Shown in pieces: positions 47,982 to 56,767 of a DNA stretch of 64,000 bases. The stretch is from Rhizohabitans arisaemae. GTDB taxonomy: Bacteria; Actinomycetota; Actinomycetes; Streptosporangiales; Streptosporangiaceae. The position numbers were made by a program, and so were the translations under genes. How positions within the stretch are numbered: position 1 is the first letter of the stretch; each line of letters begins with the position of its first letter. Where the stretch lies: the NCBI RefSeq assembly GCF_025996515.1, contig NZ_BLRH01000029.1, forward strand, positions 372,001 to 436,000, read 5' to 3'. The notes under the pieces are model-generated. The model was not told where the DNA came from and made no database searches. It worked only from the letters and a program-made list of their open reading frames with translations.

Positions 47982-48386
47982 TCATAGGAGGTCGAAATGC
48001 CTGCTCGCCTCCTCGACGAGCAGCGCCAGGCGGGAAGCCAGCTCACGCGGAAACCGGGCCTCATGGTGGAACGCGATCACTCGTTTCCGGTCGGCGGACG
48101 TCTCCACGTAGACGAGTTTTCCCGGAGGTAGTTCTTCGGCGGCAACCAGGATGTGGTCGATCTCGATGGGTTCCTCGGCGAGGTCGTCCGGAGGACGCCG
48201 GCATGCGTTCCGGACCGTGTGGTTCGAGAACTCTTCGCTGAGCTGGCGAGCGTATTCCTCGTCGATTTCACTCTCGTGGACCGTGATAAGAACGGTATTG
48301 TTGCCGGGATTGTTGACGAGACGAGGTCCTTCCGCATCGCAACGATAGCGGGGGTCGCTCGAACGTTCTATGCGGATACAGTACAT
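47982..48386 (-). CDS. Unknown protein partnered with an XRE regulator
   Basis: A 134-residue acidic soluble protein that I do not recognise. It has a Cys/Arg-rich head (MYCIRIERSSDPRYRCDAEG) and an alpha/beta-looking body (NNTVLITVHESEIDEEYARQ, HILVAAEELPPGKLVYVETS). It lies about 105 bases downstream of an XRE-type gene on the same strand, and repeated ATACCTGCC words overlap its start. Lower GC than its neighbours suggests recent arrival. A toxin-antitoxin or defence role is possible but unproven. Confidence 0.7.
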   Translation of the reverse strand: MYCIRIERSSDPRYRCDAEGPRLVNNPGNNTVLITVHESEIDEEYARQLSEEFSNHTVRNACRRPPDDLAEEPIEIDHILVAAEELPPGKLVYVETSADRKRVIAFHHEARFPRELASRLALLVEEASRHFDLL

Positions 48387-48482
48387 ACCTGCCCCTTGTC
48401 ATACCTGCCCTGTGATGGTCAGCCGAAGTGGCTTCGCTTTTCGCGAGCACCCACGTCGTATCGGCAGGTATATATTAGGTAT
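48384..48482. promoter_or_regulatory. Repeated ATACCTGCC motifs, candidate operator
   Basis: ATACCTGCC occurs at 48385-48393 and 48401-48409 in the same direction, 16 bases apart, and inverted (GGCAGGTAT) at 48463-48471, followed by AGGTAT at 48477-48482. The motifs bracket the gap between the XRE gene and its downstream partner. The XRE protein is the natural candidate to bind them. Confidence 0.6.
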
Positions 48483-48491
48483 ATCAGGTGA

Positions 48492-48908
48492 TCAGGAGTT
48501 CTCCCGCGAGTTCTGGGAAAGCTTCCGTCGACTTGCCAGCCCTTCGACGAGGATGCGCACCGCAGCCAGATCCTCTTCATTCAGCTGGGTCCACAGCACC
48601 CATTCACCCGCCTCGGCGATGTCCACGGTGACGTGGTAGTCCAGCCATTGAATCGCAGCCAGTCGTTTCAGTTCCTCCACCGGCATGCTCAATCCCTTGG
48701 CCAGGGCACGGAGCCGGGCCGGGGTCGGGGCGTTGGCCAGGCGGTCGTGTGCGAGAGCGTTGATCCAGCGAAAGTCGAGCCGGGTTCCGGTCTCCTCGTC
48801 GACCGAACTCTCCGCGAGCTGGCGGTAGGACACTCCGCCGAGACACGCCTCCCGGACAAGGTTGGACAGCGCTGGAGAAGGCTCTCCCGGACGGTTAGTC
48901 AAGATCAC
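48492..48908 (-). CDS. XRE/Cro-type helix-turn-helix regulator
   Basis: A 138-residue protein of an actinobacterial XRE subgroup. ACLGGVSYRQLAESSVDEET gives the first helices, then WINALAHDRLANAPTPARLR and ALAKGLSMPVEELKRLAAIQ complete the helix-turn-helix with its PTP-RLRALAKGL signature. The C-terminal 45 residues are acidic. The GTG start at 48908 has GAGAGA upstream. The downstream unknown gene and repeated motifs suggest autoregulation of a small two-gene unit. Confidence 0.85.
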   Translation of the reverse strand: MILTNRPGEPSPALSNLVREACLGGVSYRQLAESSVDEETGTRLDFRWINALAHDRLANAPTPARLRALAKGLSMPVEELKRLAAIQWLDYHVTVDIAEAGEWVLWTQLNEEDLAAVRILVEGLASRRKLSQNSRENS

Positions 48909-49485
48909 TCTCTCGGGGTTTGGCGCGTCGCGAAGTCGCGACGCTTTCTGTCATCTTAGTCGACAGGCGGTAAGTTGCTTTGTCTTGTTCGTGCCCTTAT
49001 ATACGATTTATAGTAATATTCCGTTCTGGAAACGTAAGACGAAGTGCGATAGTGTGTCGCCGTATAGCGACAAACGAAGCGTTGCCGGTCTTGGAGGTCT
49101 TATTACGGGGGCGGTCCGAGTCTTCAGCCTGACTCGGGCCCCAGGCTTGGCGTCAAAGGGGAACAGGCTCGGGCATGCGGATGAACCCTCAACTGGAGGC
49201 GAACCGCGGTCGGTACCGCCCACTGATCGGGCGGATGCATGAATCTCAGAGTGAAGTGCTTGCGGGTCGTGGCCGTTTTGGGGGCGGTTACGTGACGTGG
49301 ACTACTTCCAGGAAGTGTTCCAACTTGGTCAGGGCGTCCGAGTTGAATACGTCACCTCGTGAGACGACATTCTCAGATCACACTTGTCTACTGGCGTGAA
49401 ATAGGCTTCAGGCCCGTTGTTCCCTGATGCTTGCTGCCGATATTGCCGTTCAAGGCCAGGCACGGTGTCAAAAAAGGGGAAAAGT
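48909..49485. other. AT-rich intergenic region upstream of the SARP gene
   Basis: Nearly 580 bases, with an AT-rich segment at 48990-49080 that stands out from the genome average. Contains the palindrome at 49055-49072, listed separately. No credible gene was found; small frames have no features. Confidence 0.5.
49055..49072. promoter_or_regulatory. Palindrome TGTCGC-6-GCGACA
   Basis: TGTCGC and GCGACA flank CGTATA in an AT-rich stretch between divergent regulator genes. Candidate operator or promoter element for the XRE or the SARP gene. Confidence 0.45.
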
Positions 49486-50235
49486 GTGGATTTTCGCGTC
49501 CTCGGCAGCCTTGAGGCGAGCGAAGGGGATCAGTGTATCGAACTCGTGGGTGGCCGAATTCGTGCATTCCTAGCGGCACTACTTATTCGATCGGGTAAGC
49601 CGGTCACACTCGACTTCCTCAGCAGGTACCTGTGGGACAGACCTCCGCCCTCGGCGAAGGCCAACCTCCGCGGCTACGCCTACGCGCTGCGTCGCGCGCT
49701 GGGATCGGTCACTCCCAACGCGAGTTACCGGCTGGAAACCCTCCGCGGCGGCTACCGGCTGTCGATCTCTCCCGACGAACTCGACGTCCTCCGATTCGAG
49801 CAACTGGCCGGTGACGGCGAACGGCACTTCGCCCGAGGCAACATCACCGCCGCCAGCGCGTCCTTCAACCAGGCGCTGGAACTGTGGCGCGGCCGGCCGC
49901 TGGAGAACGCGCGGGGAAGCCAGCTGCTCGAAGCCGACATCGCCTGGCTGGAGGAGCAGCATCTCGCGGTGGCCGAACGCAGCCTGGATATCTGGATCTC
50001 GGTCGGCCTGTACGGTAAGGCCGTCGCGGAACTCCGTCGGATGATCATCAAATTCCCGCTGAACGAGCGCCTCTGGGTACGTCTCATGCACACGCTCCAC
50101 CAATCGGGGCGGCGTGCCGACGCCCTCGCCACCTACGGCAAGGTCCGGGCGCACCTCATCAACACGGTGGGCGTCGAACCCGGCCCTGAGCTGAGGCAGG
50201 CCCATCAGGCGATTCTCGTCTGCGACGCGAGATAA
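49486..50235 (+). CDS. SARP-family transcriptional activator
   Basis: A 249-residue regulator of the AfsR/DnrI/SARP class. The OmpR-type winged helix (VDFRVLGSLEASEGDQCIEL to LRGGYRLSI) is followed by the bacterial transcriptional activation domain (FEQLAGDGERHFARGNITAA, LNERLWVRLMHTLHQSGRRA, VEPGPELRQAHQAIL). SARPs activate secondary-metabolite gene clusters and other accessory genes by binding direct repeats. The GTG at 49486 has AGGGGA upstream. Target genes may be the adjacent arginase-like fusion or the membrane receptor. Confidence 0.93.
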   Translation: MDFRVLGSLEASEGDQCIELVGGRIRAFLAALLIRSGKPVTLDFLSRYLWDRPPPSAKANLRGYAYALRRALGSVTPNASYRLETLRGGYRLSISPDELDVLRFEQLAGDGERHFARGNITAASASFNQALELWRGRPLENARGSQLLEADIAWLEEQHLAVAERSLDIWISVGLYGKAVAELRRMIIKFPLNERLWVRLMHTLHQSGRRADALATYGKVRAHLINTVGVEPGPELRQAHQAILVCDAR

Positions 50236-50291
50236 CGGGCTCGGCCGCCGCATCGTCGACGGCTCGTCGCCACGGCGGCTCACCGTAACCG

Positions 50292-50327
50292 CGGTGTCGA
50301 ACCGCGCACCATCGCGGTTCGACACCG
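50292..50327 (+). terminator. Long perfect hairpin after the SARP gene
   Basis: CGGTGTCGAACCGCG pairs with CGCGGTTCGACACCG around the loop CACCAT, a 15-base-pair perfect stem. It begins 56 bases after the stop of the SARP gene. Confidence 0.88.
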
Positions 50328-50716
50328 GCCGAGGGCCGCCCCGATTCCGGGCCGTCGACGGCCCGGACCGGCTCGCACGGCCGCGGGGACGCTCGGGGAC
50401 ACCGGCGGCCCCGCGGTCTTGTCGACCCCACGCTCGGGTCCGGGCCACAGTCGGAAGGTCGGGTACGGCGTGCGCCGGAGGTCGGCCTTCCGGATCGTCC
50501 CGGTGATCGCCGGGTCCGGCCGGCGGTCGCCGCCGCGGGGATTTCGCGGTTCGGGATGGTGGCCGCCGCAGGCCGTACCGGATCGGCTTGGAGGGCGGGG
50601 CACCGGCGTTAGGGATTCGTAGGAAAACGATGTGGAGCACCCAACCAGGACGATCCCCGAGTATTGGATTGTGAACCGGCGAGTCTGTGCGCCGCGAGTC
50701 CTTGGAGAGAGGAGAC
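50328..50716. other. GC-rich intergenic region
   Basis: About 390 bases after the SARP terminator. Open frames exist, as expected from the GC content, but none resembles a gene. It should hold the promoter of the arginase-like fusion. Confidence 0.4.
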
Positions 50717-52243
50717 GTGTTGATCGAAACGTCGGGGGAGGCGTTGACCGGGGTGATGGTCGTCGAGGTGCCGCAGTGGCAGGGTTCCTTCTCGGAGACG
50801 GCGCCTCGGTTGCGCGAGGGGGCCGCGAGGCTGGCGGCGATGATCCCCGCGGCGGAGCGGGTACGGGTCGACGTCGGTCCCACCCTCGCAGAGACCGCCG
50901 AGCGGACGCGTACCGTGCTCTCGTGTGTGCGTGATCGCTTTGTCGTCACCGTGGGCGGAGGCTGTGGGGTGGCCCTCAGTCCGGTCGCCGAGGCACTGCG
51001 CCGGTACGGTGACCGGCTCGCGGTGGTGTGGTGTGACGCACACGGTGATCTGAACACGCCTGACTCATCCCCATCCGGCTCCTTTGACGGCATGGTGGTC
51101 CGCACGCTCCTCGGCGACGGTCTGCCGGAGCTCGTTCCCGATCGGACGCTCAGCCCGGGACAGGTGGTTTTCGCCGGGACACGAGCTCTTGACCCGGCGG
51201 AGCATTCCTACGCAGGACACCATCAGCTGCATATGCCGGATTTGTCGGATTTGGTGGAGGAAGTGGGGAAGACAGCGGCAGAGGCGGTCCATCTTCATAT
51301 CGATCTCGATGTTCTCGATCCTCGGCGCTTCTCCGAGGTCGGTGCCCCCGAACCGGGTGGAGTGCCGCCGGAGGAGTTCATCGCGCGGATCGCGGCGCTC
51401 GCCGAACGATTCGAGATCGTTGGGCTCAGTCTCGCCGGATACCGGCCGGTTCAGCTAGGGGAAAACGCGCTGCTCGCCACGTTCGTCCCGGAGCTGGTGC
51501 GGATCTGCCGCGCGTCAAGCGCCCGCCAGATCGAGCTTCGCGCGGCCCGAGCCTGGCCCGCCCCGGTGATCCGGGAACATCGCGGCTGGCTGTTCCGGTG
51601 TACTCCGGGGGTCTCCCGAAAGCGGAGCAACTCGGCTCTCCCGCCTCTTCAGCCCGCCCTGGAGCTCGACGCGGTCGGGAGTTTCTATCGCGATCGGGGT
51701 ATGCCTTCTCAGGTCCAGGTGAGCCCGGCGGAACACCATCGGGAGCTGGACGCGCTTCTGGAGGCCCGGGGTTACCGGCTTGGCGGTGAGACCGTGGTGC
51801 TCAAGGCGGCGACCGACACCGTCATCGCCGCCACGGCCGCCACGCTGACGGCCGACGTCGCCGACGACCCGCACCGCTGGCTTGACGCCTTTGCCGAGCT
51901 CGACGGGAGCACCGACGCCTTTCTCGTCGGGCAGGAGATCATCTCCCGTATCCCCGCTCCGGTCGCCTTTCTCAGCGTCGTCCGGGACGGTCGGGTCGAC
52001 GGGCTTGGGCTGTTCGCTGCGGATTCGGGGTGGGCAGGAGTGTTCTGTATGGTCACCCGGCCGGAGGCCCGGCGTCGGGGTGTGGCGACCACACTGCTCG
52101 GCGCGGGGGCGCGCTGGGCGTCCACCCAGGGGATCCAGCGGATGTATCTCCAGGTGGAGAAGGACAACGAGGCCGCTCGTCGGCTCTACGCCGGAATCGG
52201 TTTCACGCACTCACACAGCTACCACTACCGAACCCGCCCCTGA
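50717..52243 (+). CDS. Arginase-like / GNAT acetyltransferase fusion
   Basis: A 508-residue two-domain protein. Residues 10-290 are ureohydrolase-like, with WCDAHGDLNTPDSSPSGSFD (Asp107, His109, Asp111) and HIDLDVLDP (Asp196, Asp198), which are metal-site motifs of arginase/agmatinase. The first metal motif GGDHS is replaced by GGGCG (80-84), losing the His ligand. Residues about 345-508 are a GNAT acetyltransferase with the acetyl-CoA loop EARRRGVATTLLGAGARWAS and LQVEKDNEAARRLYAGIGF. A natural function would be to hydrolyse and acylate a guanidino or amino compound, but neither activity is proven. GTG at 50717 with AGAGGAG upstream. Confidence 0.88.
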   Translation: MLIETSGEALTGVMVVEVPQWQGSFSETAPRLREGAARLAAMIPAAERVRVDVGPTLAETAERTRTVLSCVRDRFVVTVGGGCGVALSPVAEALRRYGDRLAVVWCDAHGDLNTPDSSPSGSFDGMVVRTLLGDGLPELVPDRTLSPGQVVFAGTRALDPAEHSYAGHHQLHMPDLSDLVEEVGKTAAEAVHLHIDLDVLDPRRFSEVGAPEPGGVPPEEFIARIAALAERFEIVGLSLAGYRPVQLGENALLATFVPELVRICRASSARQIELRAARAWPAPVIREHRGWLFRCTPGVSRKRSNSALPPLQPALELDAVGSFYRDRGMPSQVQVSPAEHHRELDALLEARGYRLGGETVVLKAATDTVIAATAATLTADVADDPHRWLDAFAELDGSTDAFLVGQEIISRIPAPVAFLSVVRDGRVDGLGLFAADSGWAGVFCMVTRPEARRRGVATTLLGAGARWASTQGIQRMYLQVEKDNEAARRLYAGIGFTHSHSYHYRTRP

Positions 52244-52420
52244 CCTGGACGGCACATCCGCAAATCCACCGGCTTCGTGCGAGCGACGGCCGGGTTATCA
52301 GGCTGGATTCGGCTGTCATCTATTACGTCTGACTAATAGGAGTTAAATCCTCGGATCGGGTGTTATTTCCAGAGTCTTATAGCGACGGCGTGAACTCTGT
52401 GGGCGGAGGATATTCCTGCT

Positions 52421-52447
52421 ATCCCGGCATATAGTGGAAACCGGGAT
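52421..52447. promoter_or_regulatory. Inverted repeat ATCCCGG-13-CCGGGAT
   Basis: Seven-base perfect arms around an AT-rich centre, 55 bases before the membrane receptor gene. Candidate operator; it could also form a hairpin. Confidence 0.35.
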
Positions 52448-52501
52448 GAACTACGGGGTTTCTGAGTTCCTGACGTTTGCCGTTCTGTAGACGGGCTGTG
52501 G

Positions 52502-55342
52502 GTGATCTCGATGGGGATGCCAGGAAAACTGCCGCTATTTCCGGGTGTAGCGGTGGTGCTGGAGCTTATCCAAAAGGTCAGTAAGAGGCCGCCCTTCTTC
52601 GACCGGAGGGATAAGGGGGAGATCCGTGGAGATCAAGCACTGCCCTTGATCTGTCTCAAACGGAGCCTCAATCAGCCGGACTTCCTGGGCCACCTGAGCA
52701 GCCTTCTCAATCAGGTCGATAGGCCGCAGATCATGCATATCCGGATCGACGTCGACAAGGTCCATGAGGCTGCCCAAGGCCAGCGGGAAGAGGACCGCGA
52801 TCGGCTCGACTCCGCAGGGGACACCGCTTCCGATGCGCCCCCACCGGCGAGCCCGCCCTTGCTGCCGCTCCTGGACGAGCTGTGCAACCGGCTCTCCGAA
52901 GATCGCTTCGGCACCTGGCGTATCGCCCGATTTCATCACTACCGCCTGGCATCCTTTCTGACCAGGGTCTCCCTTCGGGACTCGCAGACTCGGGACCAGC
53001 ACCTGCGCATCGTGGACGCACTGAAGGCATGGGTGAGGAACTCTGACGCGAGCAACTCATCGGAGCCCGGCCCGGGGGTGGAGCAACTAATCCCGGACGT
53101 CACGATCCGGACATCCCTGAGCGCTTTCGGGATGGCGCTGTCGCTGCTCCTTCGCCTGAGGAGGACCTGGGTTCCAGGACTCGGCCGTAGGCCCCGATGG
53201 TTTATGAACCAGATATTCATGGTTCCGCAGCATTCCACCAGCTTTCTGGGGTTCGCCGAACGGTTGACCAGGAACCAGCGTGACCATGAGAACGAGACCG
53301 AAGTGAAGGCTCTGCTTACCCATGCGTTCCTGGAGGATCTGCGTTCCGTCTACCGCCGGTTTCACCGGGGTCTGCCGCGAAGGCAGGGCTGGCGCCGCAC
53401 CTCATACGTGATGGTTCTCCTGGACAACGTGTCCGCCGGGAACGGTGGCTGGGAGCTGCTCGAACTCATCAACACCGTTCGTAACAGGACCGGTGAACCC
53501 GACCCGCTTTTGATCATCGCGGCGAGCCAGGAGCAGCCACCATCGATGAGAAAGGCCAGGCCGGTCAAGGCGACCCAGGCGTTGGATGCCCTGGAGAACT
53601 GGCGCCAGGCTCTCCCGAGTAGCCGCCAGTCACTCGCCCGCGACGCCAGGTATCTACTCATCAGGCTCCCCGGGACGGTCTCCCCCAAAGGGGTGGGCCT
53701 CCCGGCCGACGCGGGGATCTGGACGCGGAAGGATGGGTTCCGGCCACGAAAGCCGCACTTTCTCACCAGGCGAGGGGTTCTGGAGCTGGCAGTGGTGGTC
53801 GCAATCACACCCGTGCTGCTGCTCGGCGCCGTTGACATCAAGAATCACTATGAGGCGGGCTGCTCGATTTCCGGCTTGTTCGCCGGTCCATTTTCCGACG
53901 CCCTGAACGTTGAGGCGTACATGGTTGAGGTGGGGAACACGCAATGCGTCGGATTCAGCCGTGACGCTCGACAGATCTTCACCTCCGGCGACGACAGTGC
54001 GGGCGGATCGAGTGAGCGCGTGCGGAGGCTACAGCGCGCGATCTTCGAGCAGAACGACACGGCGTCGAGGCTCCACGCGCTCAAACCCGAGCGAGCGATC
54101 GTGGGCATTGTCTATATGTCAGGGTTCTCGCATCGGGAGGCCGATCCCGATACCGATGAGGCGGTGGCCGAGGAACTGGAAGGTTTCCTTCTCCGGCAGC
54201 AAGAGCAGAACACTCAACGCCAGACCGGGCCGCTGCTCCAGATCACCGTGGCCAACGGCGCGGAGAAGATGGCCGCCGCGGAGCATGTCGTACGGCGAAT
54301 GTTCGCCCCGTTGCTCGCCGATCCTACGATCTTGGGAGTGGTCGGCTTCAACAGGACGGTTCAGCAGACCAGAGACGCGATTCGCCTGCTGGGTGGACAA
54401 GGCATGATGGCCGTCGGCACAACCCTGACCGGGGAAGGCCTTGCGACGGATTCCCAACTCTATTTTCAGCTTGTTCCACCAAACGAGCGTCAGGCGTTGC
54501 TGATAGCGAACTATGCGCAGTATCGCAACAAGAAGATGGTGCGACTTTATCATCCGCCTCTTGATGCGGAAGATGTTTATGTGCGGACTCTGGTTGAACA
54601 GATCAGGCGGAAACTCTCGGATACAAAAATCGCGGTGAATGAATTTGTTTTCCCCAAAGGCTCCGGGGCGGTGCCGTCTCTCTGCGCCAAGGCCATGGAT
54701 CACAATGACGAGCTGGTGTTCTACGCGGGCCGGGAGGAGACGTTCGGCGAGTTTCTCGTCAACATCGCCGGCGGTTGCCACGATCCCCGGCGGCTGCCGA
54801 CCATAGTCGCGGCGGACGCGGTGTCCAGGTTCATCGCGCAGAACCGCAACCGGGTCCAGCCCGGACTCCCCGGCATACCGGTCTCCTATGTCGGGATGGG
54901 GAGTCTGGTCGTCCTGGCGGGTCAGGACTGTCTTCTCGGCAGGTCCAATGCAAAGCTGCTAGCCGGCTCTCAGGTTGATACCTTCTGCAAAGGCCTTTCC
55001 AAGCTCAGAAATGAGATCGGATATGAGCAGAAGGCACCCTGGGTCGGGGAGAGGGTTGGGGGGACCTACGATGCGGCGGGCATGTTCATCCAGGCGGCCA
55101 AGTCACTCGCCGACGGCTCCGGAATACATCGGGCCGCAGTGGGGCAATGGTTCCGCGAGAACCCCTTCCGAGGTGTGACCGGTCTGATTGACTTTCGGGC
55201 CTCACGCATAGGGTTCACCAGGAACATCGCTATCCTAAACATATCCAACATTCGAGACCTGGCCACTCAACCGGTCTGTGACTATCTCATCGGCGACCTT
55301 TACGAAAAGGACCAGGAACGTTCCGAGAATGGATGTCCCTAA
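52502..55342 (+). CDS. Large membrane protein with STAND-like head and PBP1-like ligand domain
   Basis: A 946-residue protein. Residues 1-425 are cytoplasmic, helical and basic, with the Walker-B-like TSYVMVLLDNVSAGNGGWEL and LLIIAASQE strands of an NTPase, but no recognisable P-loop. One membrane helix lies at about 426-446 (ELAVVVAITPVLLLGAVD). The extracytoplasmic part has the type 1 periplasmic-binding fold pattern of branched-chain amino-acid receptors (ILGVVGFNRTVQQTRDAIRL, GMMAVGTTLTGEGLA, LVFYAGREETFGEFL, VGGTYDAAGMFIQAAKSL). Homologous layouts occur in actinomycetes. It may sense a small ligand and signal inward. Confidence 0.8.
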   Translation: MISMGMPGKLPLFPGVAVVLELIQKVSKRPPFFDRRDKGEIRGDQALPLICLKRSLNQPDFLGHLSSLLNQVDRPQIMHIRIDVDKVHEAAQGQREEDRDRLDSAGDTASDAPPPASPPLLPLLDELCNRLSEDRFGTWRIARFHHYRLASFLTRVSLRDSQTRDQHLRIVDALKAWVRNSDASNSSEPGPGVEQLIPDVTIRTSLSAFGMALSLLLRLRRTWVPGLGRRPRWFMNQIFMVPQHSTSFLGFAERLTRNQRDHENETEVKALLTHAFLEDLRSVYRRFHRGLPRRQGWRRTSYVMVLLDNVSAGNGGWELLELINTVRNRTGEPDPLLIIAASQEQPPSMRKARPVKATQALDALENWRQALPSSRQSLARDARYLLIRLPGTVSPKGVGLPADAGIWTRKDGFRPRKPHFLTRRGVLELAVVVAITPVLLLGAVDIKNHYEAGCSISGLFAGPFSDALNVEAYMVEVGNTQCVGFSRDARQIFTSGDDSAGGSSERVRRLQRAIFEQNDTASRLHALKPERAIVGIVYMSGFSHREADPDTDEAVAEELEGFLLRQQEQNTQRQTGPLLQITVANGAEKMAAAEHVVRRMFAPLLADPTILGVVGFNRTVQQTRDAIRLLGGQGMMAVGTTLTGEGLATDSQLYFQLVPPNERQALLIANYAQYRNKKMVRLYHPPLDAEDVYVRTLVEQIRRKLSDTKIAVNEFVFPKGSGAVPSLCAKAMDHNDELVFYAGREETFGEFLVNIAGGCHDPRRLPTIVAADAVSRFIAQNRNRVQPGLPGIPVSYVGMGSLVVLAGQDCLLGRSNAKLLAGSQVDTFCKGLSKLRNEIGYEQKAPWVGERVGGTYDAAGMFIQAAKSLADGSGIHRAAVGQWFRENPFRGVTGLIDFRASRIGFTRNIAILNISNIRDLATQPVCDYLIGDLYEKDQERSENGCP

Positions 55343-55467
55343 CCCCGCGCCAATCTCCGGGCACCCTTGCTGATCGTCTTCTTCCGGTGTGGTCCGGGCT
55401 CCAGCCGTGTCCACAACCATGTTTCCGGTAAGCGCCCACCGGCTCTAAGAGAAGATCATTGCCTCTG

Positions 55468-55497
55468 GCATCCTGCCCATGCGGCTGGGCAGGATGC
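55468..55497 (+). terminator. Hairpin after the membrane receptor gene
   Basis: GCATCCTGCCC pairs perfectly with GGGCAGGATGC (11 base pairs) around an eight-base loop, 125 bases after the stop codon. Confidence 0.75.
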
Positions 55498-55573
55498 TGA
55501 GCGGGCCTGACGTCCTGGCGTCATCCGGGGAACCGGCCGGACCGTTCACACGGCTCGTCCCCTCGGGGATGCG

Positions 55574-55611
55574 CCGTGTGCCCGCCCGAGGACTCCCGGA
55601 CGGGCACACGG
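55574..55611 (-). terminator. Hairpin after the short secreted-protein operon
   Basis: CCGTGTGCCCG pairs perfectly with CGGGCACACGG (11 base pairs). It lies just past the stop of the 82-residue secreted protein on the minus strand. Confidence 0.8.
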
Positions 55612-55618
55612 GAGGCGG

Positions 55619-55867
55619 TCACGCGTCGTCGTCGGATACCCGCGAGGCGTCCTTGCAGTTGGTGTCGGAGCTGCTGAGCACCGGCAGGGCGCCGCCGCAG
55701 GTGCTCACCGGAGCGGACACGGGCTCGACGATCTCGTCGTTGAACACGATCACATCGCCGATGAGCGGCGGGTTCTTCGCCGGCCCCGGACCTTCGGCGT
55801 GGGCGGGGGCGGCCAGAAACAGCAACGCCGCCATGGCGAAGCCGACCCCGACGATGCCTCTGGCCAT
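55619..55867 (-). CDS. Small secreted protein
   Basis: An 82-residue protein with a clear signal peptide (MARGIVGVGFAMAALLFLAA, cleavage after AHA). The mature 57 residues contain two Cys, in STCGG and DTNCKD, and a Val/Ile-rich start (DVIVFNDEIVEPV). It is too short for chaplin-type features and I recognise no family. It ends the three-gene operon after the YqhA-family gene, about 32 bases downstream. Confidence 0.72.
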   Translation of the reverse strand: MARGIVGVGFAMAALLFLAAPAHAEGPGPAKNPPLIGDVIVFNDEIVEPVSAPVSTCGGALPVLSSSDTNCKDASRVSDDDA

Positions 55868-55899
55868 CGCTCGGCACGGACGGCTGCGCCGGATCGCCG

Positions 55900-56532
55900 C
55901 TAGGCGGCCACCCTGTCCTGCGACACATTCGTCGGATCGGCTGCCGCGCTCTGGTTCGAGGACGGTTTGGGGAGCGTTCCCTGCATGATCCGATCGATCA
56001 CGGCAAGCGCAACGGCCGAGGCGATGAAGGTCACATGGATCAGTGTTTTCCACAGAAGTTCCCTATCGGTGACAGCGGGACGGCCCGCGTTGATGAAGAT
56101 CTGGAGAAGGTGGATGGAGGAGATACCGATGATCGCCATAGCCAGCTTGACCTTGAGCACGTTGGCGTTGACATGGGAGAGCCACTGGGGCTGGTCGGGA
56201 TGGCCTTCGATGCGCAGCCGTGAGACGAAGGTCTCGTAGCCGCCGACAATCACCATGATCAGCAAATTGGAGATCATCACCACGTCCACCAGGCCGAGCA
56301 CGATCAGCATGATCGTGGTCTCCGGCGCGGCCCCGCCGAAACCGAGCGTGACGAGGTGCTTCAGCTCCGCCATGAACCGCCATACGTACACGACCTGTGC
56401 GGCGATGAGCCCGAAGTAGAGCGGTGCCTGGATCCACCGGCTGAGGAACATGATGTAGCCGAGGCGTTTCACCGATCCCTGCAGTCCGGTGGGCGCGCTG
56501 GTGGCGACGGACAGTATCTTCACCATCGTCAC
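55900..56532 (-). CDS. YqhA/UPF0114-family membrane protein
   Basis: A 210-residue membrane protein with four predicted helices. The family marks are RLGYIMFLSRWIQAPLYFGL at the head, GLVDVVMISNLLIMVIVGGY, and the loop ETFVSRLRIEGHPDQPQWLS. Function of the family is unknown. The start is GTG at 56532, overlapping the stop of the upstream secreted peptide (GTGA); an ATG two codons in is possible. Confidence 0.9.
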   Translation of the reverse strand: MTMVKILSVATSAPTGLQGSVKRLGYIMFLSRWIQAPLYFGLIAAQVVYVWRFMAELKHLVTLGFGGAAPETTIMLIVLGLVDVVMISNLLIMVIVGGYETFVSRLRIEGHPDQPQWLSHVNANVLKVKLAMAIIGISSIHLLQIFINAGRPAVTDRELLWKTLIHVTFIASAVALAVIDRIMQGTLPKPSSNQSAAADPTNVSQDRVAA

Positions 56533-56687
56533 GACGTGAGGAGGCTTATCGACAGTCGGTCGATCAATGAGTGCACGCTGATCGTCGTATGGCCTCCGCC
56601 GCCGCTTGCGGCCTGGGAAGGGACACTGGCGAGCAGGGCGACCGCGGCCAGCGCGAGGACCATGATGACAAAGGCTCGGGCGTTCAT
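56529..56687 (-). CDS. Very short secreted protein leading the YqhA operon
   Basis: A 52-residue frame from ATG at 56687 (AGGAGATCCG just before it), with signal peptide MNARAFVIMVLALAAVALLA, probable cleavage near SQA, and a mature tail of about 25 residues (SGGGGHTTISVHSLIDRLSI, then SLLTS). Its stop overlaps the GTG of the YqhA-family gene, so the two are translationally coupled. No family is recognised; it is easily missed because of its size. Confidence 0.7.
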   Translation of the reverse strand: MNARAFVIMVLALAAVALLASVPSQAASGGGGHTTISVHSLIDRLSISLLTS

Positions 56688-56767
56688 CGGATCTCCTAGT
56701 GACGTTGAGTGTCCATGGGGTGGCGCGGCGTTTCCGCCGCGCCAGTGCTAGTACGGTGCGAGGTTTT

